64,000 bases of DNA, taken from assembly GCA_002344795.1 (NCBI GenBank), contig DDUM01000077.1, positions 99,781-163,780 on the forward strand. The letters run 5' to 3'. Origin of the DNA: Flammeovirgaceae bacterium UBA2338. Lineage in GTDB: Bacteria; Bacteroidota; Bacteroidia; Cytophagales; Cyclobacteriaceae. Below are positions 38,505 through 45,441 of the stretch, one piece after another (position 1 is the stretch's first letter; the number at the start of each line of letters is the position of its first letter). A program made the position numbers and the translations under genes. The notes under the pieces were generated by a model. The model saw only the letters and a list, made by a program, of their open reading frames with translations, was not told the origin of the DNA and did no database searches.

Positions 38505-40160
38505 TCAGTTGCAATATTGGTCGATGGAAAATCTGGCCTTTTGATCACCAAATTCAACTGCTTTTCTCCAATCAAAGCAAGCCTTGTCCTTATTTTTCAT
38601 TTGGTAATGAAAATTGGCTCTTACTTTATAATAAGTGGCGTTGCTATTGTCGAGATCGATTGCTTTATCAAGGTCGGTAATAGCAGCAGCAGTTTCTCCC
38701 TTTCGGGCTTTGCTATTGGCTCTGCCAAAATACGCAGCAGCATCTTTTGGATTCAGACTAATTGCTTTACTATAGTCAAGCACGGCTGCCCCAAAGTCTT
38801 TCAACTCTTCTTTAATCACCGCACTGTTGTAGAACACCGTGGCGTTTTTAGGATATTTTAATTGTGCCTTTTCAAGATCACTAATCGCTTTATCAAATTG
38901 ATCAAGTCCTACATATGCCCGGGCGCGCTCCAAATAAAGTTCTTCCGAGCTTTCGCTTTCCTTCACTTGATCGAAGGCTTGAAGTGCCGCCTCATATTTT
39001 CCCATCCCAACCAAACACTTCCCCTTCTGCAAATCAAAAGAATACTTGTTCCCATTAATTGAATAATATGTTATACCCTTGACAAGAGCAGCATTTGCTT
39101 CATCCAAAGCTCCCTGATAATTCTTTAGTGCAAACTTCGCTTCACTAAGCACGCCCCAATCTGATGTTTCAAAACTTCCTAATGCATGAGTTATTGCTAA
39201 ATCTGTAATGATGCGAGCCCAATCCATAAGCAATAAATTGGCGGCTACTCTTCCTCTATAGGCCATTGTACTTTCAGGACTAAGCTTAATCGCAAAATCA
39301 AAATCCAACAGTGATTCCTTCATCAAACCAGACATTATTTTGCAATTGCCCCGATTAATATAAACCTCTGGATTGGTGAAATGGAGATCAATAGCTTTGC
39401 TATAGGCAGCTATGGCCTGGCTATAATTTTTTTTCTCTTCTAGCCCTCTGCCAAGATAAAAATAGACTTTGTTGTTTTTGCTTGCCAGAGAATCGGCTGC
39501 TTGCAAATAAGTAGTTCCTGCTTTGAATTCATTTTTTTCGGCACATGCTAATCCCAACGCCTCGTATACCTCAAGTGATTTCTCTTTTTTTAAAACGCTG
39601 GTCAGGTCCTGTATTGCCAAATCCACCTCTCCTGCATAATATGCGGTAATACCTCTCGTCTTATAAAGCTGAGCTTCCTTTTCCCCTGCTTTTTCTGCTT
39701 TATTCAATTGAGAAACCGCATCCTTATATTGATGTCCTTCGAAAAAGAGGTACCCTAAATACAAATGTCCCCTTCCCTCCGAAAATCCTGCCGATGTGGC
39801 CTTGATTAAGAAATACTTTGATGCCTCCCATTCCCGAAACTCATATTTACATATTCCTAAAAGACCGTTTACCAGTTCATCTTCATCCTCTCTCACTTTG
39901 TCAAGGTCTTCAGCAGCCCCAGTAAAATCACCCAATCTGAATTTAGTAGTACCCCTGTACTTATAGATTTCATTCCCCTGAAAGCCCGAATGAACCAGCT
40001 TATCAAACTTCACAAGCGCTTCAGCATATGCGCCCTTATTCAATAACTGAATAGCCGATTCATAATCAAGTTTACTTGAATTGGTAGTTTGTGCTGATAT
40101 AATTTGATAGGATAAAAAAAGAATGAGAGTCAGGGAGGAACGCAAAATTACTTTCGCCAT
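38505..40160 (-). CDS. Exported tetratricopeptide-repeat protein
   Basis: This 551-residue protein has a signal peptide (VILRSSLTLILFLSYQIISAQ) followed by about 13-14 TPR units (for example GNEIYKYRGTTKFRLGDFTGAAEDLDKV, NPEVYINRGNCKIMSGLMKESLLDFDFAIKLSPES, DAAAYFGRANSKARKGETAAAITDLDKAIDLD). No enzymatic domain is attached. Such proteins act as periplasmic scaffolds. A well-spaced promoter lies immediately upstream. Confidence 0.8.
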   Translation of the reverse strand: MAKVILRSSLTLILFLSYQIISAQTTNSSKLDYESAIQLLNKGAYAEALVKFDKLVHSGFQGNEIYKYRGTTKFRLGDFTGAAEDLDKVREDEDELVNGLLGICKYEFREWEASKYFLIKATSAGFSEGRGHLYLGYLFFEGHQYKDAVSQLNKAEKAGEKEAQLYKTRGITAYYAGEVDLAIQDLTSVLKKEKSLEVYEALGLACAEKNEFKAGTTYLQAADSLASKNNKVYFYLGRGLEEKKNYSQAIAAYSKAIDLHFTNPEVYINRGNCKIMSGLMKESLLDFDFAIKLSPESTMAYRGRVAANLLLMDWARIITDLAITHALGSFETSDWGVLSEAKFALKNYQGALDEANAALVKGITYYSINGNKYSFDLQKGKCLVGMGKYEAALQAFDQVKESESSEELYLERARAYVGLDQFDKAISDLEKAQLKYPKNATVFYNSAVIKEELKDFGAAVLDYSKAISLNPKDAAAYFGRANSKARKGETAAAITDLDKAIDLDNSNATYYKVRANFHYQMKNKDKACFDWRKAVEFGDQKARFSIDQYCN

Positions 40161-40167
40161 AGCAGAA

Positions 40168-40198
40168 CAAAACTAGGGAAGATAAAGCCGTTGCCAAA
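40168..40198 (-). promoter_or_regulatory. Promoter: TTTG-N19-TAGTTTTG
   Basis: On the minus strand a TTTG -33 element (40195-40198) and a perfect TAnnTTTG box (40168-40175) have the standard 19-base spacing. The box ends 7 bases from the TPR gene ATG, so the transcript would be leaderless or nearly so, unless translation starts further in. Confidence 0.55.
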
Positions 40199-40227
40199 TC
40201 GGAAGTTGGCTAAAAATGGTGTTTTAT

Positions 40228-40362
40228 TTATTGAGCGAAAACTGATATCAGATAATAGATAAGATAGACAATGGCTACAGCAACCATCATATAGCCGAAG
40301 ATCTTTGCTCTCTTGAAGTAACCTTTCGTTGATACCCCCTTATTTCGCTCTTTTGATGTCAT
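40228..40362 (-). CDS. 44-residue single-helix membrane micro-protein
   Basis: The frame starts ATG at 40362 and reads MTSKERNKGVSTKGYFKRAK, then a hydrophobic helix (IFGYMMVAVAIVYLIYYLIS) and ends SVFAQ. The basic N-terminus and following helix predict an N-in topology. Its ATG shares one base with the stop of the preceding micro-gene (TAATG), a sign of translational coupling. It is not in the usual size range of gene finders. Confidence 0.6.
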   Translation of the reverse strand: MTSKERNKGVSTKGYFKRAKIFGYMMVAVAIVYLIYYLISVFAQ

Positions 40363-40475
40363 TAGACTACCCCTACAAAAAGACGAACCACGAAATAAAT
40401 CACCAGACTAAGCCCAAGCATTATCCCAAGGATTCTGACCCTTTGTATATAGAATTTCATTGGAAACATTTTCAT
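40362..40475 (-). CDS. 37-residue single-helix membrane micro-protein
   Basis: The frame starts ATG at 40475 (alternative Met at codons 3 and 6) and reads MKMFPMKFYIQRVRI, then a hydrophobic helix (LGIMLGLSLVIYFVVRLFVG). It resembles its downstream neighbour in plan (basic start, one helix, short tail) but not obviously in sequence. Stop and next start overlap as TAATG. Two such frames in a row, both with basic-then-hydrophobic order, are unlikely by chance. Confidence 0.55.
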   Translation of the reverse strand: MKMFPMKFYIQRVRILGIMLGLSLVIYFVVRLFVGVV

Positions 40476-40777
40476 AACTGTATGATTATTATACGTTTAA
40501 TACTCTATATACGAAGAATAAGTTGAAAAATGATCCTAATCCTTGACAAATCGACCAAATTCAAGGTTCAATAGCATGAAAACCCTCAAAATTGAAGTTA
40601 ATTCGCCCAACTGAAGGATTTCATCAAAACATTGAATTGTAAAAGTGAATGCTGTTTTGGCTGAAAATGTAAGTGGCTACCCTTCTGGAAGATAGCCACC
40701 ACTTGTTTGTAAATCACCGGGAATAAAAAAACTTGCTCCTAATGACTCTTGTACATGACGGATATTACCTATAAAAA
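40476..40777. other. 302-base intergenic stretch
   Basis: The stretch holds the upstream region of the two micro-genes and the 3' end of the lpdA transcript. A hairpin is seen at 40673-40699; I see no further gene or repeat. Confidence 0.5.
40673..40699 (-). terminator. Possible terminator of lpdA
   Basis: A 7-bp stem (40673-40679 with 40693-40699) encloses a smaller CTTC/GAAG stem. On the minus strand it is followed by TTACATTTT, a poor T run. It lies about 80 bases past the lpdA stop. Confidence 0.4.
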
Positions 40778-42169
40778 CTATAAATGAATTACTTCACCGT
40801 AAGCGGCAGCTGCTGCTTCCATCACCGCTTCGCTCATTGTAGGATGTGGGTGAATTGCCTTAATGATTTCATGGGCTGTTGTTTCCAATTTGCGAGCCAC
40901 AACTACTTCAGCAATCATTTCCGTTACATTGGCTCCAATAAAGTGTGCCCCAAGCCATTCACCATATTTTGCATCAAAGATTACTTTAACAAATCCATCC
41001 GTTGCACCTGCTGCCTTAGCTTTTCCTGATGCACTAAACGGGAACTTCCCTACTTTGATTTGATAACCTGCTTTTTTTGCCGCCTCTTCCGTATAACCCA
41101 CTGATGCAATTTCTGGTGAACAATAGGTACACCCCGGAATGTTATTGTAATCAATAGGTTCAGGGTTCTTCCCTGCAATTTTTTCAACACAGGTAATTCC
41201 CTCTGCTGAAGCCACATGTGCAAGTGCCGGTCCTTTTACAATATCACCAATTGCATAAACACCGGACACATTGGTCTTGTAGAAGTCATCAACAATCACA
41301 TGACCTTTTTCAGTCTTCACTCCTACTTCTTCTAATCCAATACCTTCTAAATTAGTAGTCACTCCCACTGCCGACAATACGATGTCACACTCAATTTTGA
41401 TTTCACCACCAGGCGTCTTCACGGTAGCCACACAGCCTTTGCCCTTGGTATCCACCTTAGTCACTTCCGAGTTGGTATGAATTTTCATTCCAGATTTCTT
41501 GAACGATTTTTCAAGGGCTTTGGAAACTTCTTCATCCTCCACGGGTACGATACGTGGCAAAAATTCTACCACCGTAACTTCCGTACCGATTGCATTGTAG
41601 AAATAGGCAAACTCCACACCGATAGCGCCTGATCCTACAATCAAAAGACGCTTTGGCTTCTCTTGCAAAACCATGGCCTCACGGTACCCTATAACTTTCT
41701 TTCCATCAATTTTTAAATTGGGAAGCTCGCGGGAGCGACCACCTGTCGCAACAATAGTATGCTTCGCTTCGTAATCAGTTTTCTTGCCTTTATCGTCAGT
41801 CACCTCCACCTTACCGCCCTTTTTCAATTTGGCAAAACCAGGGATATGGTCGATTTTATTCTTTTTGAGCAAGAATTGAATCCCCTTGCTGTTACTGTCC
41901 GCTACTGTTCTGCTGCGCCTCACCATAGCTTTCAAATCTGCCTTCGCATCTTTCACAGTAATACCGTAGTCCTCAGCGTGCTGCATATACTCAAATACAT
42001 TGGCGCTCTTCAATAGCGCCTTAGTAGGAATACATCCCCAATTGAGACACACTCCGCCCAACTCAGCTTTCTCAACAACACCTACTTTCATTCCCAATTG
42101 TGAAGCCCGGATGGCTGCAACATATCCGCCAGGGCCGCTGCCAATGACGATCAGATCATATTTAGACAT
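40778..42169 (-). CDS. lpdA: Dihydrolipoyl dehydrogenase
   Basis: This 463-residue flavoprotein reoxidises dihydrolipoamide of 2-oxoacid dehydrogenase complexes with NAD. FAD motif GSGPGGYVAA is at 10-19, the redox disulfide is C41-C46 (GGVCLNWGCIPTK), the NAD motif is GSGAIGVEFAYFY, and the catalytic His-Glu pair H442/E447 is in HPHPTMSE. Length is standard. It is not clustered with E1/E2 genes here, so it may serve several complexes. Confidence 0.95.
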   Translation of the reverse strand: MSKYDLIVIGSGPGGYVAAIRASQLGMKVGVVEKAELGGVCLNWGCIPTKALLKSANVFEYMQHAEDYGITVKDAKADLKAMVRRSRTVADSNSKGIQFLLKKNKIDHIPGFAKLKKGGKVEVTDDKGKKTDYEAKHTIVATGGRSRELPNLKIDGKKVIGYREAMVLQEKPKRLLIVGSGAIGVEFAYFYNAIGTEVTVVEFLPRIVPVEDEEVSKALEKSFKKSGMKIHTNSEVTKVDTKGKGCVATVKTPGGEIKIECDIVLSAVGVTTNLEGIGLEEVGVKTEKGHVIVDDFYKTNVSGVYAIGDIVKGPALAHVASAEGITCVEKIAGKNPEPIDYNNIPGCTYCSPEIASVGYTEEAAKKAGYQIKVGKFPFSASGKAKAAGATDGFVKVIFDAKYGEWLGAHFIGANVTEMIAEVVVARKLETTAHEIIKAIHPHPTMSEAVMEAAAAAYGEVIHL

Positions 42170-42192
42170 AAGAAAGATTTTAGAATTCGGCT

Positions 42193-42200
42193 CAAAGATA
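42193..42200 (-). promoter_or_regulatory. -7 promoter box TATCTTTG for lpdA
   Basis: A perfect TAnnTTTG match on the minus strand, 23 bases before the lpdA ATG. The -33 element is not clear. Confidence 0.45.
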
Positions 42201-42272
42201 AAGGCTGATGGGGCAATAGAAAAACTTAATACACAATAGGTCTGTCATTCTTTCAATTCGCAGTATTTAACA

Positions 42273-42313
42273 CAGATTATGCATGAAGTAATTCTGGTGA
42301 AGCGCATAATCTG
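42273..42313. repeat. 10-bp inverted repeat with 21-base spacer
   Basis: CAGATTATGC (42273-42282) is followed by its exact reverse complement (42304-42313). It lies between divergent lpdA and fabG, upstream of the fabG -7 box, so it could be a protein-binding site or an RNA hairpin. Confidence 0.4.
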
Positions 42314-42357
42314 CCTAAAGGACTGATGGTTTTAAATCATTTTTTGCCAGAAATCTC

Positions 42358-42365
42358 TATTTTTG
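42358..42365 (+). promoter_or_regulatory. -7 promoter box TATTTTTG for fabG
   Basis: Matches TAnnTTTG, 38 bases before the fabG ATG. The -33 element is uncertain. Confidence 0.4.
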
Positions 42366-42403
42366 ATCAAATCAGGTAAGTATACACTGGACCAACACTC
42401 ATT

Positions 42404-43150
42404 ATGAAACTATTAGAAGGAAAAAATGCGCTCATTACAGGTGCTTCAAAAGGGATAGGAAGGGCAATCGCAAATAAATATGCGGAACATGGAGCCAACG
42501 TGGCCTTCACCTACCTCTCAAGCGTAGAACAAGGCCAGGCATTGGAAAGTGAACTGCAAGCCAAAGGAGTTAAAGCAAAGGGCTACAGGTCTGATGCATC
42601 TGATTTTGCACAGGCTGATAAATTGATTAATGATGTGGCGACCGATTTTGGCTCCATTGACATTCTGGTGAACAATGCGGGGATCACCATGGATAATTTA
42701 CTGTTGCGAATGACGGAAGAAATGTGGGATAAAATCATGCAAGTCAACCTCAAATCTTGCTTCAACACCGTTAAGGCGGTAGCAAAACCAATGATGAAGC
42801 AGAGAGGGGGTTCCATTATCAACATGACTTCTGTGGTCGGACTAAAAGGAAATGCGGGTCAGGCCAACTACGCGGCATCAAAAGCCGGAATCATCGGCTT
42901 CACCAAATCAATCGCTCTCGAACTGGGCTCACGTGGCATTCGATCCAATGCGATTGCTCCAGGATTCATAGAAACAGAAATGACAGGAAAGCTGGACGAA
43001 AAAACAGTGCAGGGCTGGCGCGATGCCATTCCTCTTAAAAGAGGTGGGTACCCCGATGATGTGGCCAATGCCTGTGTTTTTCTTGGATCCGACATGTCCT
43101 CCTATATTTCTGGCCAGGTACTTCAGGTGGATGGTGGTATGCTCACGTAA
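42404..43150 (+). CDS. fabG: 3-oxoacyl-ACP reductase
   Basis: This 248-residue short-chain dehydrogenase reduces 3-oxoacyl-ACP with NADPH in fatty-acid elongation. Cofactor motif TGASKGIGRA, the NNAG structural motif (LVNNAGIT), the catalytic Ser in NMTSVVG, and YAASK (Tyr and Lys) are all present. The C-terminal SSYISGQVLQVDGGM is typical of FabG. The adjacent DinB gene starts three bases later. Confidence 0.9.
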   Translation: MKLLEGKNALITGASKGIGRAIANKYAEHGANVAFTYLSSVEQGQALESELQAKGVKAKGYRSDASDFAQADKLINDVATDFGSIDILVNNAGITMDNLLLRMTEEMWDKIMQVNLKSCFNTVKAVAKPMMKQRGGSIINMTSVVGLKGNAGQANYAASKAGIIGFTKSIALELGSRGIRSNAIAPGFIETEMTGKLDEKTVQGWRDAIPLKRGGYPDDVANACVFLGSDMSSYISGQVLQVDGGMLT

Positions 43151-43153
43151 TTC

Positions 43154-43597
43154 ATGGATCCTCTCGCGGGTATTATAAAATCCATACAGGATACCTATGA
43201 TGGAGATCCCTGGCACGGACCCTCCATCAAGAAGATCCTCTCCGGAATTCCTCCAGAAAGGGCAGGCTCACAAATTGGTGATGGCCATTCCATCATTGAA
43301 CTTGTCCTTCACATGGCTGCCTGGCGAAGTTTCGTTGTACACAAATTGCAAGAAGATCAGGATTTCGATATTAATGATGAAACCAACTTTCCCAAAGGAA
43401 AAAACTGGCATCAGGCACTTGAAGAATTAGAGGAAAGCCAGCAGCAATTATTAAAATCCATTGCCTCTTTCGAGAAGCAAAAATTACAAGATATGGTTCC
43501 TCATCGAAAATATTCTTTTAATAAATTATTGCACGGCATCACCCACCATGACCTCTATCATCTGGGTCAGATTACAATGATTATCAAACAGTTCTAA
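43154..43597 (+). CDS. DinB-family metal-dependent four-helix protein
   Basis: This 147-residue cytosolic protein keeps the DinB/YfiT three-histidine metal site: H53 (LVLHMAAWR), H132 and H136 (THHDLYHLGQI). Some family members are thiol-dependent S-transferases (bacillithiol or mycothiol users); others are of unknown role. It probably shares a transcript with fabG. Confidence 0.8.
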   Translation: MDPLAGIIKSIQDTYDGDPWHGPSIKKILSGIPPERAGSQIGDGHSIIELVLHMAAWRSFVVHKLQEDQDFDINDETNFPKGKNWHQALEELEESQQQLLKSIASFEKQKLQDMVPHRKYSFNKLLHGITHHDLYHLGQITMIIKQF

Positions 43598-43671
43598 CCA
43601 TTTCCTAACAGTTAGTAGGTCGCTGCTTTTTCCCTATTGTATCTTACGGGGATTAAAAATTTTATCAATAT

Positions 43672-43703
43672 TTTGGAAACTCTACTAAACTGGTATACGT
43701 TTG
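43672..43703 (+). promoter_or_regulatory. Promoter of the met leader: TTTG-N20-TACGTTTG
   Basis: A TTTG -33 element (43672-43675) and a perfect TAnnTTTG -7 box (43696-43703) have 20-base spacing, one of the two best promoters in the window. Transcription would begin near 43710, just before the SAM aptamer, giving a leader of about 395 nt before metY. Confidence 0.7.
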
Positions 43704-43732
43704 TGTCATCAAGTCGAGCAAGCAGTGTCTGC

Positions 43733-43853
43733 TTAATCGATTTATAAAGAAGCGCTGAGAGACAGGCTCTATGAAGCGCTAGCAACCTATTCAGTTGAAA
43801 TAAGGTGCTAATTCCTGATCCTGACAAGTGTTGGGAGAATATAAAACGATTAG
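43733..43853 (+). promoter_or_regulatory. SAM-I (S-box) riboswitch aptamer
   Basis: The S-box core is present in order: P2 strands AGCGCT (43751-43756 and 43775-43780) enclosing GAGAGACAGGCTCTATGA, then GCAACC (43782-43787), P3, and GGTGCTAATTCC (43804-43815). P1 is long: 43733-43746 pairs with 43840-43853 with a single A-A mismatch and one G-U pair. Binding of S-adenosylmethionine should stabilise P1. A small hairpin (43720-43725 with 43729-43734) touches the 5' strand of P1 and could compete. It sits ahead of metY-metX-hom, the classic target of this class. Confidence 0.9.
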
Positions 43854-43857
43854 TAAA

Positions 43858-43995
43858 ATGAACAACTCAAATTCGTTAGCACACCAACAGGAGGCCTTAC
43901 AAGGTTCTTACGCTCGATCCATCCATTCTATTATTTGCACCCCCTCGATTATGCGTTGCACAACGATGTGTACGTGCACGAGCTGTTGCTGCTAA
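43858..43995 (+). CDS. Putative cysteine-rich leader peptide
   Basis: A 45-codon frame begins four bases after the riboswitch P1 stem. Seven of its last 19 codons are Cys (residues 27, 34, 38, 40, 43, 44, 45); the end reads MRCTTMCTCTSCCC-stop. An internal ATG at 43951 would give just this 14-residue peptide and may be the real start. The product has no signal or fold. Position in the leader of sulfur genes, and terminal Cys-Cys-Cys, suggest ribosome stalling when charged tRNA-Cys is scarce. RNA segments around the Cys codons can pair in competing ways (CAAC at 43961-43964 with GTTG before or after it). Confidence 0.6.
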   Translation: MNNSNSLAHQQEALQGSYARSIHSIICTPSIMRCTTMCTCTSCCC

Positions 43996-44105
43996 TTCCA
44001 CACAAGAATACTCCGCAGTAACAAATCGACTCTGACAAGTCCTGTCACTGTTGTATTCCCACTATTCTGTTTTCTTTTTTTAATAACTATAAACAATTAT
44101 TTACT
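43996..44105 (+). promoter_or_regulatory. Putative expression platform between leader peptide and metY
   Basis: It contains a short hairpin (TGACA 44033-44037 with TGTCA 44043-44047) and a competing longer pairing (CAGTAACA 44016-44023 with TGTCACTG 44043-44050, one mismatch). A T-rich tract lies at 44070-44081. The hairpin-to-T distance is too long for a textbook terminator, so the mechanism (termination or start-site masking) is open. Confidence 0.35.
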
Positions 44106-45431
44106 ATGTCAAATTATCGATTCGAAACGCTTCAACTTCATGCCGGGCAAGAGGTTGACCCCACTACCCGATCTACGGCCGTACCGTTGTATCAAACGAG
44201 TTCTTACACCTTCAAAAACTCCGAGCATGGCGCCAATCTTTTTGGGCTAAAGGAATTCGGAAACATCTATACCAGGATAATGAATCCTACAACGGATGTA
44301 TTCGAGAAGCGCATTGCTGCACTTGAAGGTGGAGTTGCCGCTGTCGCTGTTGGCTCTGGTCAAGCCGCACAATTCATCGCATTGAATAACATTCTTCAAG
44401 CAGGCGACAACTTTGTCTCTACTTCATTTTTGTACGGGGGAACTTACAATCAGTTTAAAGTGGCGTTCAAGCGCCTGGGCATTGATGTTCGCTTTGCAGA
44501 AGGTGACAAAACAGAGTCATTTGAAAAATTAATTGACGAAAAAACAAAGGCAATCTACCTGGAGGCAATCGGCAATCCCGGTTTTAACATTCCTGATTTT
44601 GATGCCATCGCAGCACTTGCAAAAAAACATGACCTGCCACTATTCGTTGACAATACTTTTGGCGCAGCCGGATACCTGTTCAAGCCGCTTGATCATGGAG
44701 CCAATGTGGTGGTTGCATCAGCAACAAAATGGATCGGTGGCCATGGAACTTCTATCGGAGGCGTGATCGTAGATGGTGGAAATTACAATTGGGGCAATGG
44801 GAAATTCCCTCAATTTTCAGAACCGTCTGAAGGATATCATGGATTGAAGTTTTGGGAAACTTTTGGTGACAATAACCCATTGGGACTGCCCAACGTTGCC
44901 TTTGCCATCAGGGCACGAGTAGAGGGACTTCGCGATTATGGGCCAGCATTAAGTCCATTCAATTCGTTTCTTTTCCTACAAGGACTTGAAACACTCTCCC
45001 TTCGTGTACAAAGATCTGTTGACAATGCACTGGCCCTTGCGCAATGGCTGGAACAACATCCAAGTGTAGAGAGCGTAAACTACCCTGGTCTTCAAAGCAG
45101 CACCTACAACAAACTTGCAAAAAAATACCTGCGCAATGGGTACGGAGCTGTATTGTCATTTACATTAAAAGGCTCCAAAGAGAATGCAGGCCATTTTGTT
45201 GACAGCCTTCAATTAGTAAGTCATGTAGCCAATGTAGGTGACGCTAAAACACTCATCATTCAGCCGGCAGCAACAACGCACCAACAATTATCTGAAGAAG
45301 AGCAATTGGCTTCTGGTGTGCTTCCTAATCTACTGAGAGTATCAGTTGGCATTGAGCATCTTGATGATATCAAAGCAGATTTTCAACAGGCCTTTGAGAA
45401 GGTATTCAACCAGGAATTGGTACGTCAATAA
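44106..45431 (+). CDS. metY: O-acetylhomoserine sulfhydrylase
   Basis: This 441-residue PLP enzyme of the Cys/Met-metabolism family makes homocysteine from O-acetylhomoserine and sulfide. RFETLQLHAGQEVDPTTRSTAVPLYQT is the diagnostic start. The PLP lysine is K208 (SATKWIGGHG), and the mid-region insertion (FSEPSEGYHGLKFWETFG) separates MetY from cystathionine synthases. It is first of metY-metX-hom, under the SAM riboswitch and putative Cys leader peptide. Its direct sulfide use explains a link to cysteine status. Confidence 0.95.
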   Translation: MSNYRFETLQLHAGQEVDPTTRSTAVPLYQTSSYTFKNSEHGANLFGLKEFGNIYTRIMNPTTDVFEKRIAALEGGVAAVAVGSGQAAQFIALNNILQAGDNFVSTSFLYGGTYNQFKVAFKRLGIDVRFAEGDKTESFEKLIDEKTKAIYLEAIGNPGFNIPDFDAIAALAKKHDLPLFVDNTFGAAGYLFKPLDHGANVVVASATKWIGGHGTSIGGVIVDGGNYNWGNGKFPQFSEPSEGYHGLKFWETFGDNNPLGLPNVAFAIRARVEGLRDYGPALSPFNSFLFLQGLETLSLRVQRSVDNALALAQWLEQHPSVESVNYPGLQSSTYNKLAKKYLRNGYGAVLSFTLKGSKENAGHFVDSLQLVSHVANVGDAKTLIIQPAATTHQQLSEEEQLASGVLPNLLRVSVGIEHLDDIKADFQQAFEKVFNQELVRQ

Positions 45432-45441
45432 GATCAAACAT

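Noticed and set aside
38419..38514. TTG-started frame of about 31 codons after the TPR gene (ends ADLFGKR)
   Set aside because: It overlaps the TPR gene end, has only a TTG start and no signal or helix; less supported than the other small genes reported.
40329..40526. 65-codon plus-strand frame in the micro-gene region
   Set aside because: Antisense to the two membrane micro-proteins, lacks any hydrophobic or domain pattern, and crosses their overlap.
43612..43827. 71-codon minus-strand frame in the metY leader
   Set aside because: It lies antisense to the promoter and SAM-I aptamer, whose structure explains the sequence; the peptide shows no family features.
45346..45441. N-terminal extension of metX into metY
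   Set aside because: The 32 extra residues overlap the metY C-terminus and are absent from the family; ATG 45442 gives the normal length.
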